64,000 nt of DNA from Nitrospira tepida (GCF_947241125.1 NZ_OX365700.1:806001-870000); one strand, 5' to 3'. Shown: positions 41,442-50,804, numbered from the stretch's first letter. Numbers and translations are program-made. Notes: generated from the sequence alone by a model not told the origin.

Positions 41442-43481
41442 TCAGAATCTCACCGTCAGCCACCCCATCACGCGGCTGCCGATCGTATCGCCGAGCGGAT
41501 GTTCCTTGTGCTTGTCGTTCAAGGCGTTAAAGACCGACACCGCCGCCTCGGCCTCCCGCCGATAGCCCGCCGCCGCCCGTTGTTGCCAGAACCGGTAGGC
41601 GCCGCGCAGGTTCAGCAGGTCGTATGAGCCGACCCTGGAATCCACGACCGGCCCGCCGAACGGCACCAACAGCGGAAAGGTGGACCCGATTGGATAGGTG
41701 GCAGCCCCCACGTGGTGCCAGGCGACTTCGCCGTTCCAGCCGTTCTCCCAATCGCCCCGCATCCCGGCATTGAACTTGAGACGAGGAGCGCCGCGTTGAA
41801 AGGCCGGACTGTTCGTCTGGCCGATCTCCTGATAGGTGACATTGGCGAAGGCGCTCAGCCAACTCGCGGCGAGTATCTCAAAACCCGCTTCCGCGCCGTA
41901 GATGTCCGCCTCTCCCCCGTTGGCATTCTGTTGCAAGGTGGGGGAGAGCGGCGTCGTGTTGATAAGGTCGCTGATGTGGTTGAAGAACAGGCTGCTCTGC
42001 AGGGTGACTCGGCGCCAGCGGCCCTGGTAGCCAACTTCATAGGACACGATCTGTTCCGGGTTCAGTCCGCGGTTGCCCGTCAGGGTCACGGTGGGCAGAC
42101 CGGTCGAGCCGGCAAAGATGCGCCGGAGGTCCTCCTGCGTCTCGAACAGCGTGGGGGGGCGATAGGCGACCGAGACGTTCGCGCGCAGGGTCTGGCCGGG
42201 CGCGAGCGTATAGATCAGCGCCAACCGGGGGCTCACGGTGTGATGAATCTCGGTGTGCAGGTCGTACCGCAGGCCGCCGACCGCGACCAGCGCCGGCGCG
42301 ATGCGCCATTCGTCTTGCACGAACAGCCCGAGCCGGTCCTCCCGCCCGAAGGCCGCCGTGCAACTGCACGAGAGGGAGTTGTGCCGGTAGTTGATGCCGT
42401 AGGTCACCTCATGGGCATCCCAGAGGCTGATGGAATGTTGGGCTTCGATGTTGTAGGTATTGCCGGTGAAGGCCAGCAACGTGGACCCGTCGCGGGTCAG
42501 GACCTGCGTCAATCCGTCGAGAGATGGATGAGACAGGGCATGGCTGTCGGTGTAGAAGCCGCTCCAGAAGGCGCGGATCGTGAAGTTGCCCTGTTCGTAA
42601 GCGACCTGCGAGTAGGGGAGCGAGACGCCGGTTTGGAGGATGTTGGCGCCCTGGCCGGCAAGCGGGCCGTCGAATCGGTTCGAGTCGGCCAACCCGCCCG
42701 AGACGAGGAGGCGCGCGGAGGAGGAGAGATCGTAGGCCGTGTGCAGGTTAAACCGATAGGTGCGCGCAGCCAGCCCGTCCCGATTGCGCCATTGCTGGTT
42801 TTGATCTTCTCCGACGGAGAGGCGATAGCCGAACTTGCCCTGCGTGCCCGCATGCACGGCGGCACTGGTCACGGTGCCCAGCTCGCCCGCGCCGACCTGT
42901 ACCGTGGTGCCCCGCATCTCCTCCGGCGATTTCGTGATGATGTGGATGACGCCGTCGAACGCGTTGAATCCGTAGAGGGCTTCGATCGGCCCCTTGACCA
43001 CTTCGATGCGCTTGATCTCGGGCAAGGTGATCGGAAAGGATTTCCAAAACATCGTGCCCTGCACGTCCACATAGACCGATCGCCCGTCGATCAACACGAG
43101 CAGCTTGTTCGCCAACACTTGATTGTCGCCCCGCACGCTCACGTTGAAATCGGCGCCGGTGGTCTGCATGACGTCGAGGCCCGGGATGCGGCGCAACAGC
43201 GTGGGGATGTCGGTCGCGCCGGAATGGCGGATGTCTTCGTCGGTCAGCACGTACACGTTGGAGGGCGAGTCGGCGATCGAGGCAATGCGCCGCAAGGGCG
43301 TGACGACGCGATCGTCTTTGAGGAGCGCCATCTCCTCGCTGACGAGCGCCAGGTCGTCTCCTGCGAGAGCCGAAGCGGCAGTGCCCATCGAGACTACTCC
43401 TGCGATCACGGCGGACGCCCACCTCAGAGAGGCTGTCTCCTTGCGCCCGCCGGCCTGTCGATTCCCGTTCCGAGCCATCAT
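41442..43481 (-). CDS. TonB-dependent outer-membrane receptor (paralogue A)
   Basis: About 679 residues with a signal peptide (cleavage near ALA/GDD). The plug motifs are SPSNVYVLTDEDIRHSG, IPTLLRRIPGLDVMQ, FNVSVRGDNQVLANKLLVLIDGRSVY and EVVKGPIEALYGFNAFDGVIHIITK; the barrel ends VMGWLTVRF. It shares the plug and the FNALNDKHKEHPLG tail with the receptors at 47043 and 54877, so the three form one paralogous set. The ligand is unknown. A CSCTAAF segment in a loop is a possible metal or disulphide site. The start could also be TTG 43484. Confidence 0.92.
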   Translation of the reverse strand: MMARNGNRQAGGRKETASLRWASAVIAGVVSMGTAASALAGDDLALVSEEMALLKDDRVVTPLRRIASIADSPSNVYVLTDEDIRHSGATDIPTLLRRIPGLDVMQTTGADFNVSVRGDNQVLANKLLVLIDGRSVYVDVQGTMFWKSFPITLPEIKRIEVVKGPIEALYGFNAFDGVIHIITKSPEEMRGTTVQVGAGELGTVTSAAVHAGTQGKFGYRLSVGEDQNQQWRNRDGLAARTYRFNLHTAYDLSSSARLLVSGGLADSNRFDGPLAGQGANILQTGVSLPYSQVAYEQGNFTIRAFWSGFYTDSHALSHPSLDGLTQVLTRDGSTLLAFTGNTYNIEAQHSISLWDAHEVTYGINYRHNSLSCSCTAAFGREDRLGLFVQDEWRIAPALVAVGGLRYDLHTEIHHTVSPRLALIYTLAPGQTLRANVSVAYRPPTLFETQEDLRRIFAGSTGLPTVTLTGNRGLNPEQIVSYEVGYQGRWRRVTLQSSLFFNHISDLINTTPLSPTLQQNANGGEADIYGAEAGFEILAASWLSAFANVTYQEIGQTNSPAFQRGAPRLKFNAGMRGDWENGWNGEVAWHHVGAATYPIGSTFPLLVPFGGPVVDSRVGSYDLLNLRGAYRFWQQRAAAGYRREAEAAVSVFNALNDKHKEHPLGDTIGSRVMGWLTVRF

Positions 43482-43723
43482 CAAGCGGAGGTGGTACAGG
43501 ATGCGTCCGCCCTACATCAGTGGCCCGGAATCTCTCGGATCTCAGAGGCCAGAGCAGTCCAATCCTGCTATCGCGTGCGCGCTTTCCTAGGGCAAGAGTC
43601 GTGCTACGAATCGAGAAGGGGCAGGTAGAGAGGTCATTCTAGAGAGTGTCATAATAACAACGGGTTAGAAGTAATGGCCGGACCTCTTTCGGGTGGGGAA
43701 ATCAGAACACGCATCAAGTCGTT

Positions 43724-43737
43724 TATCCATCTGGATA
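43724..43737. promoter_or_regulatory. palindrome TATCC-ATCT-GGATA
   Basis: A perfect 5-bp inverted repeat with 4-base spacer about 240 bases upstream of the TonB receptor start. The same palindrome class occurs at 44753 and, with one mismatch, at 63383. Candidate operator; regulator unknown. Confidence 0.4.
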
Positions 43738-43803
43738 CGGTTGCCGGATACGCCCTCTCACATTTGGATAAGGTGGGAACCGGTCAGCCTGTGAACGCTC
43801 AGG

Positions 43804-43832
43804 CCGGCGCGGGGAAAAACACCCCGCGCCGG
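43804..43832. repeat. perfect 11-bp G+C hairpin
   Basis: CCGGCGCGGGG-AAAAACA-CCCCGCGCCGG. No T-run on either strand, so a terminator is not proven; it may be a protein site or the end of the ribbon-helix-helix transcript at 43920. Confidence 0.55.
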
Positions 43833-43919
43833 TTCATGCAGAGGGTCTCGACCAAGGAAGGATCGGAGCCATTCGCCCCAAATCAGGCTGGCTGATCGAG
43901 GCTCAGGTCAAGGTCGAGG

Positions 43920-44288
43920 TCAAGGTCCAACCTGCTCCCACTGCGCCTCGCGAACGGGAAAGGTCGAGAGGGGGCGGGAGCCGCCTTTCATCTTCCGAGG
44001 TCTGCCGCACTTGAGTTCCCCCAGGCGCGGCGGATAGGGCCGTCCATGCCGTTGCTCCATCCGAGCGAGGGATTCGCAGAGCGCGGTCTTGATCAATCCC
44101 GTCAAGGTCACGCCGGGCGTCCAATAGACGGTATTTCTCAACTGATCCAACAGGTCAACCGGCAGGTTCAGCGTCACGCGCCGGTAATGCCGTGGTTCGG
44201 CCGGCGAGGCCGCATCGCTTGAATCCGCTCCGGTCGATCCGGAAGCCATGAACTGGTCAGCCCTGGCCTGCATGAGCGTGTTTTCCAT
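43920..44288 (-). CDS. ribbon-helix-helix domain protein
   Basis: 122 residues. The middle (YRRVTLNLPVDLLDQLRNTVYWTPGVTLTGLIKTALCESLARME) has the beta-strand/helix/helix pattern of CopG/ParG-like DNA-binding proteins; RPYPPRLGELKCGRP is a conserved-looking C-terminal motif. The N-terminal 30 residues look unstructured. Such proteins regulate plasmid or toxin genes or stand alone. No partner gene is adjacent; it is upstream of, and opposite in sense to, nothing obvious. Possible regulator of the neighbouring receptor genes (inference). Confidence 0.7.
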   Translation of the reverse strand: MENTLMQARADQFMASGSTGADSSDAASPAEPRHYRRVTLNLPVDLLDQLRNTVYWTPGVTLTGLIKTALCESLARMEQRHGRPYPPRLGELKCGRPRKMKGGSRPLSTFPVREAQWEQVGP

Positions 44289-44363
44289 CGATCGATCCCT
44301 CCAAAGAAGCCCTCATGATGGTTGTGGATCATGTCGATCGGGCGGCGTCGAAGCCCGTCCGAT

Positions 44364-44492
44364 CTATGGAAGACCCACCGGGGTCTTGGTTCGTTCCTTT
44401 CGAGGTCGCCCCTCCCACAACGAGAGCATCAGGACCCAGACCAACCCGACAACTCCAGCCAATAGACCGAGAAACACCAATTCGGAATCCAT
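44364..44492 (-). CDS. 42-residue single-pass membrane protein
   Basis: ATG 44492 follows GGGGAAGG three bases away. MDSELVFLGLLAGVVGLVWV opens a single hydrophobic helix (about 5-25), then a basic tail (EGRPRKERTK), so the tail should be cytoplasmic. No homologue is recognised. It resembles in size and layout the small protein at 63057. A TATCC-N4-GGATA palindrome lies 260 bases upstream in both cases (200 at the other). Coding status rests on ribosome site and composition only. Confidence 0.5.
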   Translation of the reverse strand: MDSELVFLGLLAGVVGLVWVLMLSLWEGRPRKERTKTPVGLP

Positions 44493-44851
44493 AAGCCTTC
44501 CCCTGTTCTCTCCCACCGTTCGGTGTGACGGAATGAATGCCCTTCCGCCGGGAGTCGACAGATGGTGGATTCTTTGTCCGGGTGGTGTCGCAACACCTGT
44601 GCCAATGGGGAAACCGGTTCCCTGTCGAATCCCGTCCAGTGGAATTTGAGGAATCCTGCGCGGTTTGAGGGGATTGCCCCCTCTCTTGGTCAGGGACGAA
44701 GATCCCGACGGATGGGCGAACCGCCGACTGTATCCAAACCGATCCACGACTGTATCCATTCGGATAACATCGATCGGCTGTCTGTGCCGTGAAACGAAGA
44801 CAGGAGCGGCCTTGCGCCTGCCGGTGGATCCCTTGTCGAGCAGCAGGGCCG
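44493..44851. other. 359-base gene-free region
   Basis: No credible gene. It holds the 44753-44766 palindrome and repeated TATCC/GGATA half-sites between 44730 and 44770. It separates the tiny membrane-protein gene from the copper-monooxygenase-like pair. Confidence 0.45.
44753..44766. promoter_or_regulatory. palindrome TATCC-ATTC-GGATA
   Basis: Perfect 5-bp inverted repeat with 4-base spacer. A further TATCC half-site lies 22 bases before it. Same class as at 43724. Confidence 0.4.
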
Positions 44852-45883
44852 TCAGTTCGGGGAAGCTGTCGGGCAGGGAGAAGGGGTGAAATAGAGCAGG
44901 TAGGTGGCCATGCCGTACCGCTCCTGGCTATCGTGAAGAGGCCGATGGTACACCATGGTCAGGCGGTAGCGGTCGCGCCGGTTGATCGGGAACCCAGTGA
45001 TGTCGGAAAAGACCTGTTCCGCCGAAAACCCGAGCAGCTTCCCCGCCTCATCCAGATCCGGGGCCGTCCGCAAGAGCGTCGTCCGTGAGGAGAGGTTGTC
45101 GAGGAACATGAGGGCGAGGTAGTCGTGGGCATGGGCATAGGCGAATTTCACGCAGCCGTCGAAGGGAAACGAGACCTCGGTCGAGCGGGTCGTCACGCCA
45201 TGCGGGAGCCGCAACCCTTCATCGGTCTCCTCCGTTCCCGCCTCGGCAAAACGAAGGTAGCAGTCAGACGTGACGCTGATGTGGTGCGTCTCCATCGGGA
45301 TCACCGGAGCGCCGGCCGGAGCCAAGTGCAGCGTGAGACGGATCACGACGCCCCGTCTCGGCTCGACATGGTCGTAGAAGGACGCGACCGCGAGCAGTTT
45401 GGCGCCCTTCGCCACCGCGACGCCGTGGCCGGGAGGAAAACGAACTTCCGTCATTTCCACGCCCGATCCCCCGAGCAAATAGGGCGCGCCCCTGCAGAAG
45501 GTGCTGGGCCTCGTGGTATCCAGCACCGACACGTGGTGGAGATAGTGTTTGGGCAACGGCAGGCCGTCCGATGTGCCGACCGAGGCCTGGTAGCCGACGA
45601 TCACGAGGTCGGTCGGCACGGAGAAGACATGGGCGGGGACCGGGACATGCCCTTGCGCGTGCGCTCCGATATCGAGCGGGCCGAACGTCACGGTGACCTG
45701 GCTGTCCTGCCAGGCGACGGAACTTGGGACCTGGGCCGACAGTTGCGGCAGGTCAGGGGTCGCGTGATCGTCGGCTGCGCTTGGGTTGGTCCCAAAGGCG
45801 GCCGGCGCCATGAGAACTGCAAGGCCAAAGCTCAGGGCGAGAGAGCCGTGCGGGCGCGATTTGCCGACGGGCAGGCAGCTCAT
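44852..45883 (-). CDS. secreted protein with copper-monooxygenase-like His/Met pattern (1)
   Basis: 343 residues with a signal peptide (LALSFGLAVLMAPAAFG). Paralogue of the next protein. Positions shared by both: HYLHH (113-117), THH/YH (H200-201), HxH (HAHDY, 251-255) and RYGM (322-325), plus paired Cys. This order, HH...H...HxH...M, parallels the two copper sites of peptidylglycine alpha-hydroxylating monooxygenase (HH, H, HTH, M). Other conserved blocks: VTFGPLDIG, RPLHD. Activity is inferred from pattern only; a copper-binding non-enzyme is possible. ATGA overlap with the upstream paralogue. Confidence 0.5.
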   Translation of the reverse strand: MSCLPVGKSRPHGSLALSFGLAVLMAPAAFGTNPSAADDHATPDLPQLSAQVPSSVAWQDSQVTVTFGPLDIGAHAQGHVPVPAHVFSVPTDLVIVGYQASVGTSDGLPLPKHYLHHVSVLDTTRPSTFCRGAPYLLGGSGVEMTEVRFPPGHGVAVAKGAKLLAVASFYDHVEPRRGVVIRLTLHLAPAGAPVIPMETHHISVTSDCYLRFAEAGTEETDEGLRLPHGVTTRSTEVSFPFDGCVKFAYAHAHDYLALMFLDNLSSRTTLLRTAPDLDEAGKLLGFSAEQVFSDITGFPINRRDRYRLTMVYHRPLHDSQERYGMATYLLYFTPSPCPTASPN

Positions 45884-46953
45884 GGATCTGTGTGCCTCGA
45901 AGGAGTGTGAGTGGGCGCGGCCGTGCGATTGGCTTGATCCGGTTCTGGTTCGGCGCAGGGACCGGCTGTCAGGTACAGAATGTAGTTGGCCATGCCGTAG
46001 CGCGGGATCCGGTCATGAAGCGGACGGTGAGAGATCATCGTCATCTCATAGGCCTCGTCCTTGGAGACGGAAAATCCTCGTGCGCTGCTGTAGACCTGGC
46101 TTGGCGGAAAGCCGATCAAGGTGCCGTCCTTCGTGGTATGGGGGGCGGTTCTGAGCAGCGTCCGGCCGGAAGTCCGGTTCTCCAGCGTGAACAGCACCAG
46201 ATGGTCGTGCCCGTGGGGGTAGGCGTATTTGACGCAGCCGTCCATCCTGAAGGTTACCGGGGCCGTGACGACCGACAGCCCCTGCGGGAGCGGCAACCCT
46301 TCGTCGGTTTCTCCCGGCGCGCGCCGATCGAGTTGGCGATAGCAGCCCACGTTGATGCCCATGTGGTAGACCTGGAGCGGCGTCAGGCCGGCGCCGGCCG
46401 AGGCCAGGTACAGCGTGAAGCGCGCCACGACCCCCGTCGTGGCCGGTGCCCCGTGATAAAAGGCCACGACGGCCATCAACCGATCGGCGGCCTTGATCTC
46501 GACGCCGTAGCCCTCGGGGAACCGGGCGTCCGACATCTCCAGGCCCGCGCCGGCGAGAAAATACACTTCGCCGGGACAGGCGGGGCTTTCCTTGTTGGGA
46601 TCGATCAGCAGCAGATGGTGCAGGTAGTGCCGCGGCAGCGGGGTGCCGTCCGTCTTGGACAAGGAGGCGTGGAACCCGGTCAGGAACGTATCGCGCGGCA
46701 CTTGGAAGACATGCGGCGGCAGGGAAGCGGCCAATTCGCCGTCATGGCCGGTCGGCAGATCAAGCGGGCCGAAGGTGATGGTGATGCGATCCGGCTCGAT
46801 TTCGACCGAGACCGGTGCCGCCGGCGAGAGAGCGGGGACGACATGGTCGTGCGGCGCGCCGGTCGCCCAGGAAGCCGGTGCGCCGGCGATCGCAGTAAGA
46901 AACAGCAGGCCCGTCGCTGCGAAACCTGTCAGGTTGGAAGCGCGCCGCCTCAT
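45880..46953 (-). CDS. secreted protein with copper-monooxygenase-like His/Met pattern (2)
   Basis: 357 residues from ATG 46953 (GTG 46980 also in frame), with a signal peptide ending near SWA/TGA. Numbered from the GTG, the shared metal-like residues are HYLHH (118-122), H206 (VYHMG), HGHDH (256-260) and RYGM (327-330). Cys residues C135, C213 and C249 match those of the paralogue and probably form disulphides. Paralogues in tandem point to duplication. They lie just downstream of a TonB receptor (47043) and the azole-peptide cluster, so the group may concern copper. Confidence 0.5.
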   Translation of the reverse strand: MRRRASNLTGFAATGLLFLTAIAGAPASWATGAPHDHVVPALSPAAPVSVEIEPDRITITFGPLDLPTGHDGELAASLPPHVFQVPRDTFLTGFHASLSKTDGTPLPRHYLHHLLLIDPNKESPACPGEVYFLAGAGLEMSDARFPEGYGVEIKAADRLMAVVAFYHGAPATTGVVARFTLYLASAGAGLTPLQVYHMGINVGCYRQLDRRAPGETDEGLPLPQGLSVVTAPVTFRMDGCVKYAYPHGHDHLVLFTLENRTSGRTLLRTAPHTTKDGTLIGFPPSQVYSSARGFSVSKDEAYEMTMISHRPLHDRIPRYGMANYILYLTAGPCAEPEPDQANRTAAPTHTPSRHTDP

Positions 46954-47042
46954 CGTCTCTCTGATATGGCGTCCTCTCACCGCCTCCTCTCCCCACGGAG
47001 GCGAGGGATTAAGTACGGCTCTCCAAACTCAGCACTCAGCAC

Positions 47043-49130
47043 TTAGAGTCTGAGTGTCAGCCAGCCCATGACGCGGCTCCCAATCGTCTCCCCAAGCGGA
47101 TGTTCCTGATGCCGATCGTTCAGGGCGTTGAACGCGGAGACCGCCGCCTCTGCCCTGTCCTTCCAGAATCGATAGCCGACGCGTATATTGAGCAGGCTGT
47201 AGCTGCCCACCATCGGATTCAAGAGGGGCACATTCAGCGGGGGGCCGGAGAGGTCGCTGAAGGCGGTGGAAATCGGGTAGGTCGCAGACCCGTAATAGTG
47301 ATAGACCACTTCCCCGTTGATCCCGTTCTCCCAATCCCCCTGCAGGCCGGCGTTGAACTTGAAGCGGGGCGCGGCGCGGCGAATCTCGGTGTTGATTGAC
47401 TGGCCGATCTCCTGGATCGAGTAGTTGGCGAATCCCGACAGCCAGGAGGTGGCCCGGAACTCAAGGCCGAGTTCGCCGCCATAGATATCGGCGGCGCCCT
47501 GATTGTTGACGAAGACAACGGTGTTCCCTCTGGTCTCCGGCTCGATCAAATCCGAAATGTGGTTGAAGAAGACATCCGCGCGAGCGCGCAACCGGTGTCG
47601 CAGGAACCAGCCCTGGTAGCCCAGCTCATAGGAAATGATTTGCTCGGGGCTGAGGTTCGACGACCCCTTGATCGGCAGCGGGCAGGGCGGCGGCACGGCG
47701 AAGGGAAGGCATGGCACGCCGAACAGGGTCGTGGTCTGGAGGATGTCGTTGTGCGTTTCCGTCAAGGTCGGCTGCCGGTAGGCCAGCGAGATGGCCGCGC
47801 GGAACGTGTGGTTTTCGGCCGGCCGATAGATGAGCGCCGCGCGGGGGCTGATCGTGCCGGGAATCTCCGTGTGGAGATCATAGCGAAGCCCGGTCACCAG
47901 GGTGACCTGGTTGGTGGGCATCCATTCGTTCTGGACATAGAGGCCCAGCCGGTCTTCCCGGCTGAATTGGTCGATCCAATTATCGGACAGCATATTGTGG
48001 CGGTAATTGACCCCGTAGGTCAGCCGATCGACGGAACCGAACTCCAGCGCGTGCTGCGCTTCGATATCGACCGTATCCGCCTTGGTCGACCGGATCGGAT
48101 TGCCGTCGCGGCTCGTCACGCGGAGGTTGCTGGTGCCGCCTGGGCCAAAGGCGGCCAGGGTGGGAAAGGTCAACACGTTGCTGTCGCTCGTGAACTTGCG
48201 ATAGAAGGCCCGCACGAAGAAGTTCTTTCGTTCGTAGCCGACCCGGCCGAAGCCGTCGACCGCCGGCGTCAACGGGGTGACCGTATTGGTGAAGGGGCCT
48301 TCATTGCGGTTGGCATCGACCAGGCCCCCTTCGAGGAACACGCGGGACTCGGGCGAGAGCCGGTACTCCGTCAGCGCATTGAACCGGTCTGAGCGAAAGG
48401 AGAGGGCGTCGCGATTGCGCCATTGGTTGGTCTGATCGTGCCCCACCGACAGGCGGTAGCCGAACTTATCGACCGAGCCGGCCTGCGTGGCGGAGGCGGT
48501 GATGGTGCCGTATTCGCCTCCGCCGAATTGCAGGGTCGTGCCCTTCATCTCCTGGGGCGTCTTGGTGATGATGTTGATGACGCCGTCGAACGCGTTGAAC
48601 CCGTAGAGGGCTGAGGCCGGGCCCTTGAGCACCTCGATCCGTTTGATCTCCGGCAGGGTGATGGGAATCACCTTCCAAAACAGGGCGCCCTGGATGTCCA
48701 AGTAGATCGAGCGCCCGTCGATCAAGACCAGCATCTTGTTCGCGACCGTCTGGTTGTTGCCCCGCGCGCTCACGTTGAATTCCGAGGCCGACATCTGCAT
48801 CACTTCGAGGCCGGGCACGCGCCGAAGCACGGTCGGCAGGTCGATCGCGCCCGACATCCGAATGTCGTCGTCGGTAATGACATAGACGTTCGAGGGAGCC
48901 TCGGAGATCCGCTGGGCGTGCCGGCTCGCCGTGACGACCGTCTCTTCCTCCTTGGCGATGCCCAGCGTATCTTCTTCCGCGCGCAGATCGTGCCGGCTGG
49001 AACCGGACGGCGTGTCCGATTGGGCTGACGCGCGGAGCGGCGAAGCGAACCCGAAGAGGACAAGGAGGGCGAGCAAGGCCAAGTGAAGGATCACGCTTGG
49101 TCCTGGGCGAGATAGTCGGTATGGAGTCAC
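47043..49130 (-). CDS. TonB-dependent outer-membrane receptor (paralogue B)
   Basis: 695 residues, GTG start, signal peptide to about residue 36. Plug: APSNVYVITDDDIRMSG, LRRVPGLEVMQ, FNVSARGNNQTVANKMLVLIDGRSIY, EVLKGPASALYGFNAFDGVINIITK. The tail VMGWLTLRL lacks the usual terminal aromatic residue, ending Leu. It is immediately downstream of the peroxidase end of the azole-peptide cluster (195-base gap) and upstream of the copper-monooxygenase-like pair. Probably an importer for a peptide or metal chelate. Confidence 0.92.
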   Translation of the reverse strand: MTPYRLSRPGPSVILHLALLALLVLFGFASPLRASAQSDTPSGSSRHDLRAEEDTLGIAKEEETVVTASRHAQRISEAPSNVYVITDDDIRMSGAIDLPTVLRRVPGLEVMQMSASEFNVSARGNNQTVANKMLVLIDGRSIYLDIQGALFWKVIPITLPEIKRIEVLKGPASALYGFNAFDGVINIITKTPQEMKGTTLQFGGGEYGTITASATQAGSVDKFGYRLSVGHDQTNQWRNRDALSFRSDRFNALTEYRLSPESRVFLEGGLVDANRNEGPFTNTVTPLTPAVDGFGRVGYERKNFFVRAFYRKFTSDSNVLTFPTLAAFGPGGTSNLRVTSRDGNPIRSTKADTVDIEAQHALEFGSVDRLTYGVNYRHNMLSDNWIDQFSREDRLGLYVQNEWMPTNQVTLVTGLRYDLHTEIPGTISPRAALIYRPAENHTFRAAISLAYRQPTLTETHNDILQTTTLFGVPCLPFAVPPPCPLPIKGSSNLSPEQIISYELGYQGWFLRHRLRARADVFFNHISDLIEPETRGNTVVFVNNQGAADIYGGELGLEFRATSWLSGFANYSIQEIGQSINTEIRRAAPRFKFNAGLQGDWENGINGEVVYHYYGSATYPISTAFSDLSGPPLNVPLLNPMVGSYSLLNIRVGYRFWKDRAEAAVSAFNALNDRHQEHPLGETIGSRVMGWLTLRL

Positions 49131-49325
49131 AATCTTCGGCGCGTAGTATACCTAATTACGTAACAGAAGGCACGCTCTATCCCGAAAGCAGGGTTTCGCG
49201 GCCTTTCCATCCACGGGGTGATGGCGTTCGCCGAACGCAAGGCACAGATTGCGGAACAATTGGAACATCAAGAGGGAGGGAACATGCCAAGGAGCGATTC
49301 TTCGGCAAACGCATGCAATGATCGG

Positions 49326-50801
49326 TTAACGGTAAGGTGAAGGTCTCCCTTGGCGCCCCGCTGACTGAGACAGTTTCTTGAGAAAGCTGATGCTAGGCGC
49401 AAAGAAATATTCTCCTCCCAGCAAGTGCACATAACCCATGAAGTTGAAGGGCGTGGTCGTCGGTTCACCCCATCCTTTCGGCCATAACTGAGATTGACCG
49501 TTCCCACCTTGCCCGATAAGAGGATCAACTCCGGTCTTAGCGACGGGAAACTGTTCATCATTGGCGCAACGTGCTTGGAGAAACTCGTATTGCTCCTGGA
49601 TATCGCTTTGGAAACACATGAAGAGCAGCCCCACTCCATTGGTCGGCAACTCTTCCAAGCGGGGCTTATCCTTCGGTTCGATTTCCCGCCTTCCGTAAGG
49701 AATGCCGCGTCTGACAATTCTATGGCGTCGCTCGGCCTCCAGTTCGCGAAGAGGACCATATCTTCGCCTCGCAGGCGAAATCGAATCCCCTCTGGGATTG
49801 ACCTTCCGTATGTGCGCATGGAAAGGACATTTCGTCCCATCATCTCGAGCATAGTTAAAATCGTTGAAGAGGTAGTCATTCGGAGATACTTCGTTATCCA
49901 CAGGCTGCTCCTTGGTGGTTGTGATCGGGTGCCCATCGGGGAACCGACCGATCACCAAGGCCCCGGCATGATCGCTCTCCCGTTCCGTCATGCCGATCGC
50001 ACGAGCTAACTGTCTGGTTGCCAGTTCAAAGCCCCTAACGTCTTGCTCCAGCTTGCGAAACACCAGATAGCTCCCATAGCTGTCGCGGGTCTCCCCATTC
50101 GGATCTTGCACGAGGACTAGACTCAATGGACCGTATGGATTCCATTCTTGCGGTGAGCTTGCACTTACCGTTGCGCTGTCCGACTTCGTCTTGAAGAACA
50201 GAGGCTGGCTGATGCTGTCAACGTAGCCAAAGTGTTCGATGGGATAGCCATTCTTGTTGCGCAGCACCCTGCCAAATTCGACGCCCAATACCGTTCCTGC
50301 ACGATTATGTTCGATCTCATGCCTCAATCGTCTCGTCTCCCGAAGAATGAGAGCTTCAATATCATCGGCCAGCAGGATCATGGCGTGGATGTCATCCCGA
50401 TAGCATTCTTCCCACAGTTTGGGATCAGGGTCATGGAGGGCCCGTCCAGAAGCCTTCATGCCGGCCCTGAACTTTGGATCATTGGGAAGCGAGCGCAGGC
50501 CAAGCGCTTGATAGCCTCTGGCCGTTAAATACAGGTTTCCGAATAAAGTACCCGCAATGTCCGCCTCCCGGTATAACAAGCTTTCTTCATGCTGGCGTTT
50601 TGCCGATGTGATATGCGTTTCTGCGAAGTGTCCGATCCACGATGCTGCGGCGGCAACATCCGGCCCGAAACGAATGAATACATGGGCGGTATGGTCTCGA
50701 CCGTGAGCCTTGAGAATATTGCCCTGTAGGTCGCTCATCAAGGAAGCATACTCAGCCGCTGTCGGATCAATGGGTTCGACATTGTCGAGATTGATAGCCA
50801 T
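49326..50801 (-). CDS. DyP-type haem peroxidase
   Basis: 491 residues. DyP markers: catalytic Asp195 in GYVDSISQP (usual GFxDGISQP, here Ser instead of Gly), CPFHAHIRKVNPRG with proximal haem His330, and HRIVRRGIPYG with the distal Arg. C-terminal FMGYVHLLGGEYFFAPS matches the family end. There is no Tat or Sec signal, so it is cytoplasmic. It follows the SagB gene after three bases, making it the last gene of the azole-peptide operon. A tailoring role on the peptide, or removal of peroxide made by SagB, are both possible. Confidence 0.88.
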   Translation of the reverse strand: MAINLDNVEPIDPTAAEYASLMSDLQGNILKAHGRDHTAHVFIRFGPDVAAAASWIGHFAETHITSAKRQHEESLLYREADIAGTLFGNLYLTARGYQALGLRSLPNDPKFRAGMKASGRALHDPDPKLWEECYRDDIHAMILLADDIEALILRETRRLRHEIEHNRAGTVLGVEFGRVLRNKNGYPIEHFGYVDSISQPLFFKTKSDSATVSASSPQEWNPYGPLSLVLVQDPNGETRDSYGSYLVFRKLEQDVRGFELATRQLARAIGMTERESDHAGALVIGRFPDGHPITTTKEQPVDNEVSPNDYLFNDFNYARDDGTKCPFHAHIRKVNPRGDSISPARRRYGPLRELEAERRHRIVRRGIPYGRREIEPKDKPRLEELPTNGVGLLFMCFQSDIQEQYEFLQARCANDEQFPVAKTGVDPLIGQGGNGQSQLWPKGWGEPTTTPFNFMGYVHLLGGEYFFAPSISFLKKLSQSAGRQGRPSPYR

Positions 50802-50804
50802 GCG

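Larger units (their letters stand above)
43485..43919. other. 435-base gene-free region
   Basis: No credible gene. It holds the TATCC-N4-GGATA palindrome (43724), a perfect 11-bp hairpin (43804-43832) and a tandem AGGTCAAGGTCG 12-mer pair near 43904-43930. It is the likely 5' regulatory region of the receptor at 43481. Confidence 0.5.

Noticed and set aside
43804-43832. Intrinsic terminator
   Set aside because: The hairpin is perfect but lacks a T-run on both strands, so it is listed only as an inverted repeat.
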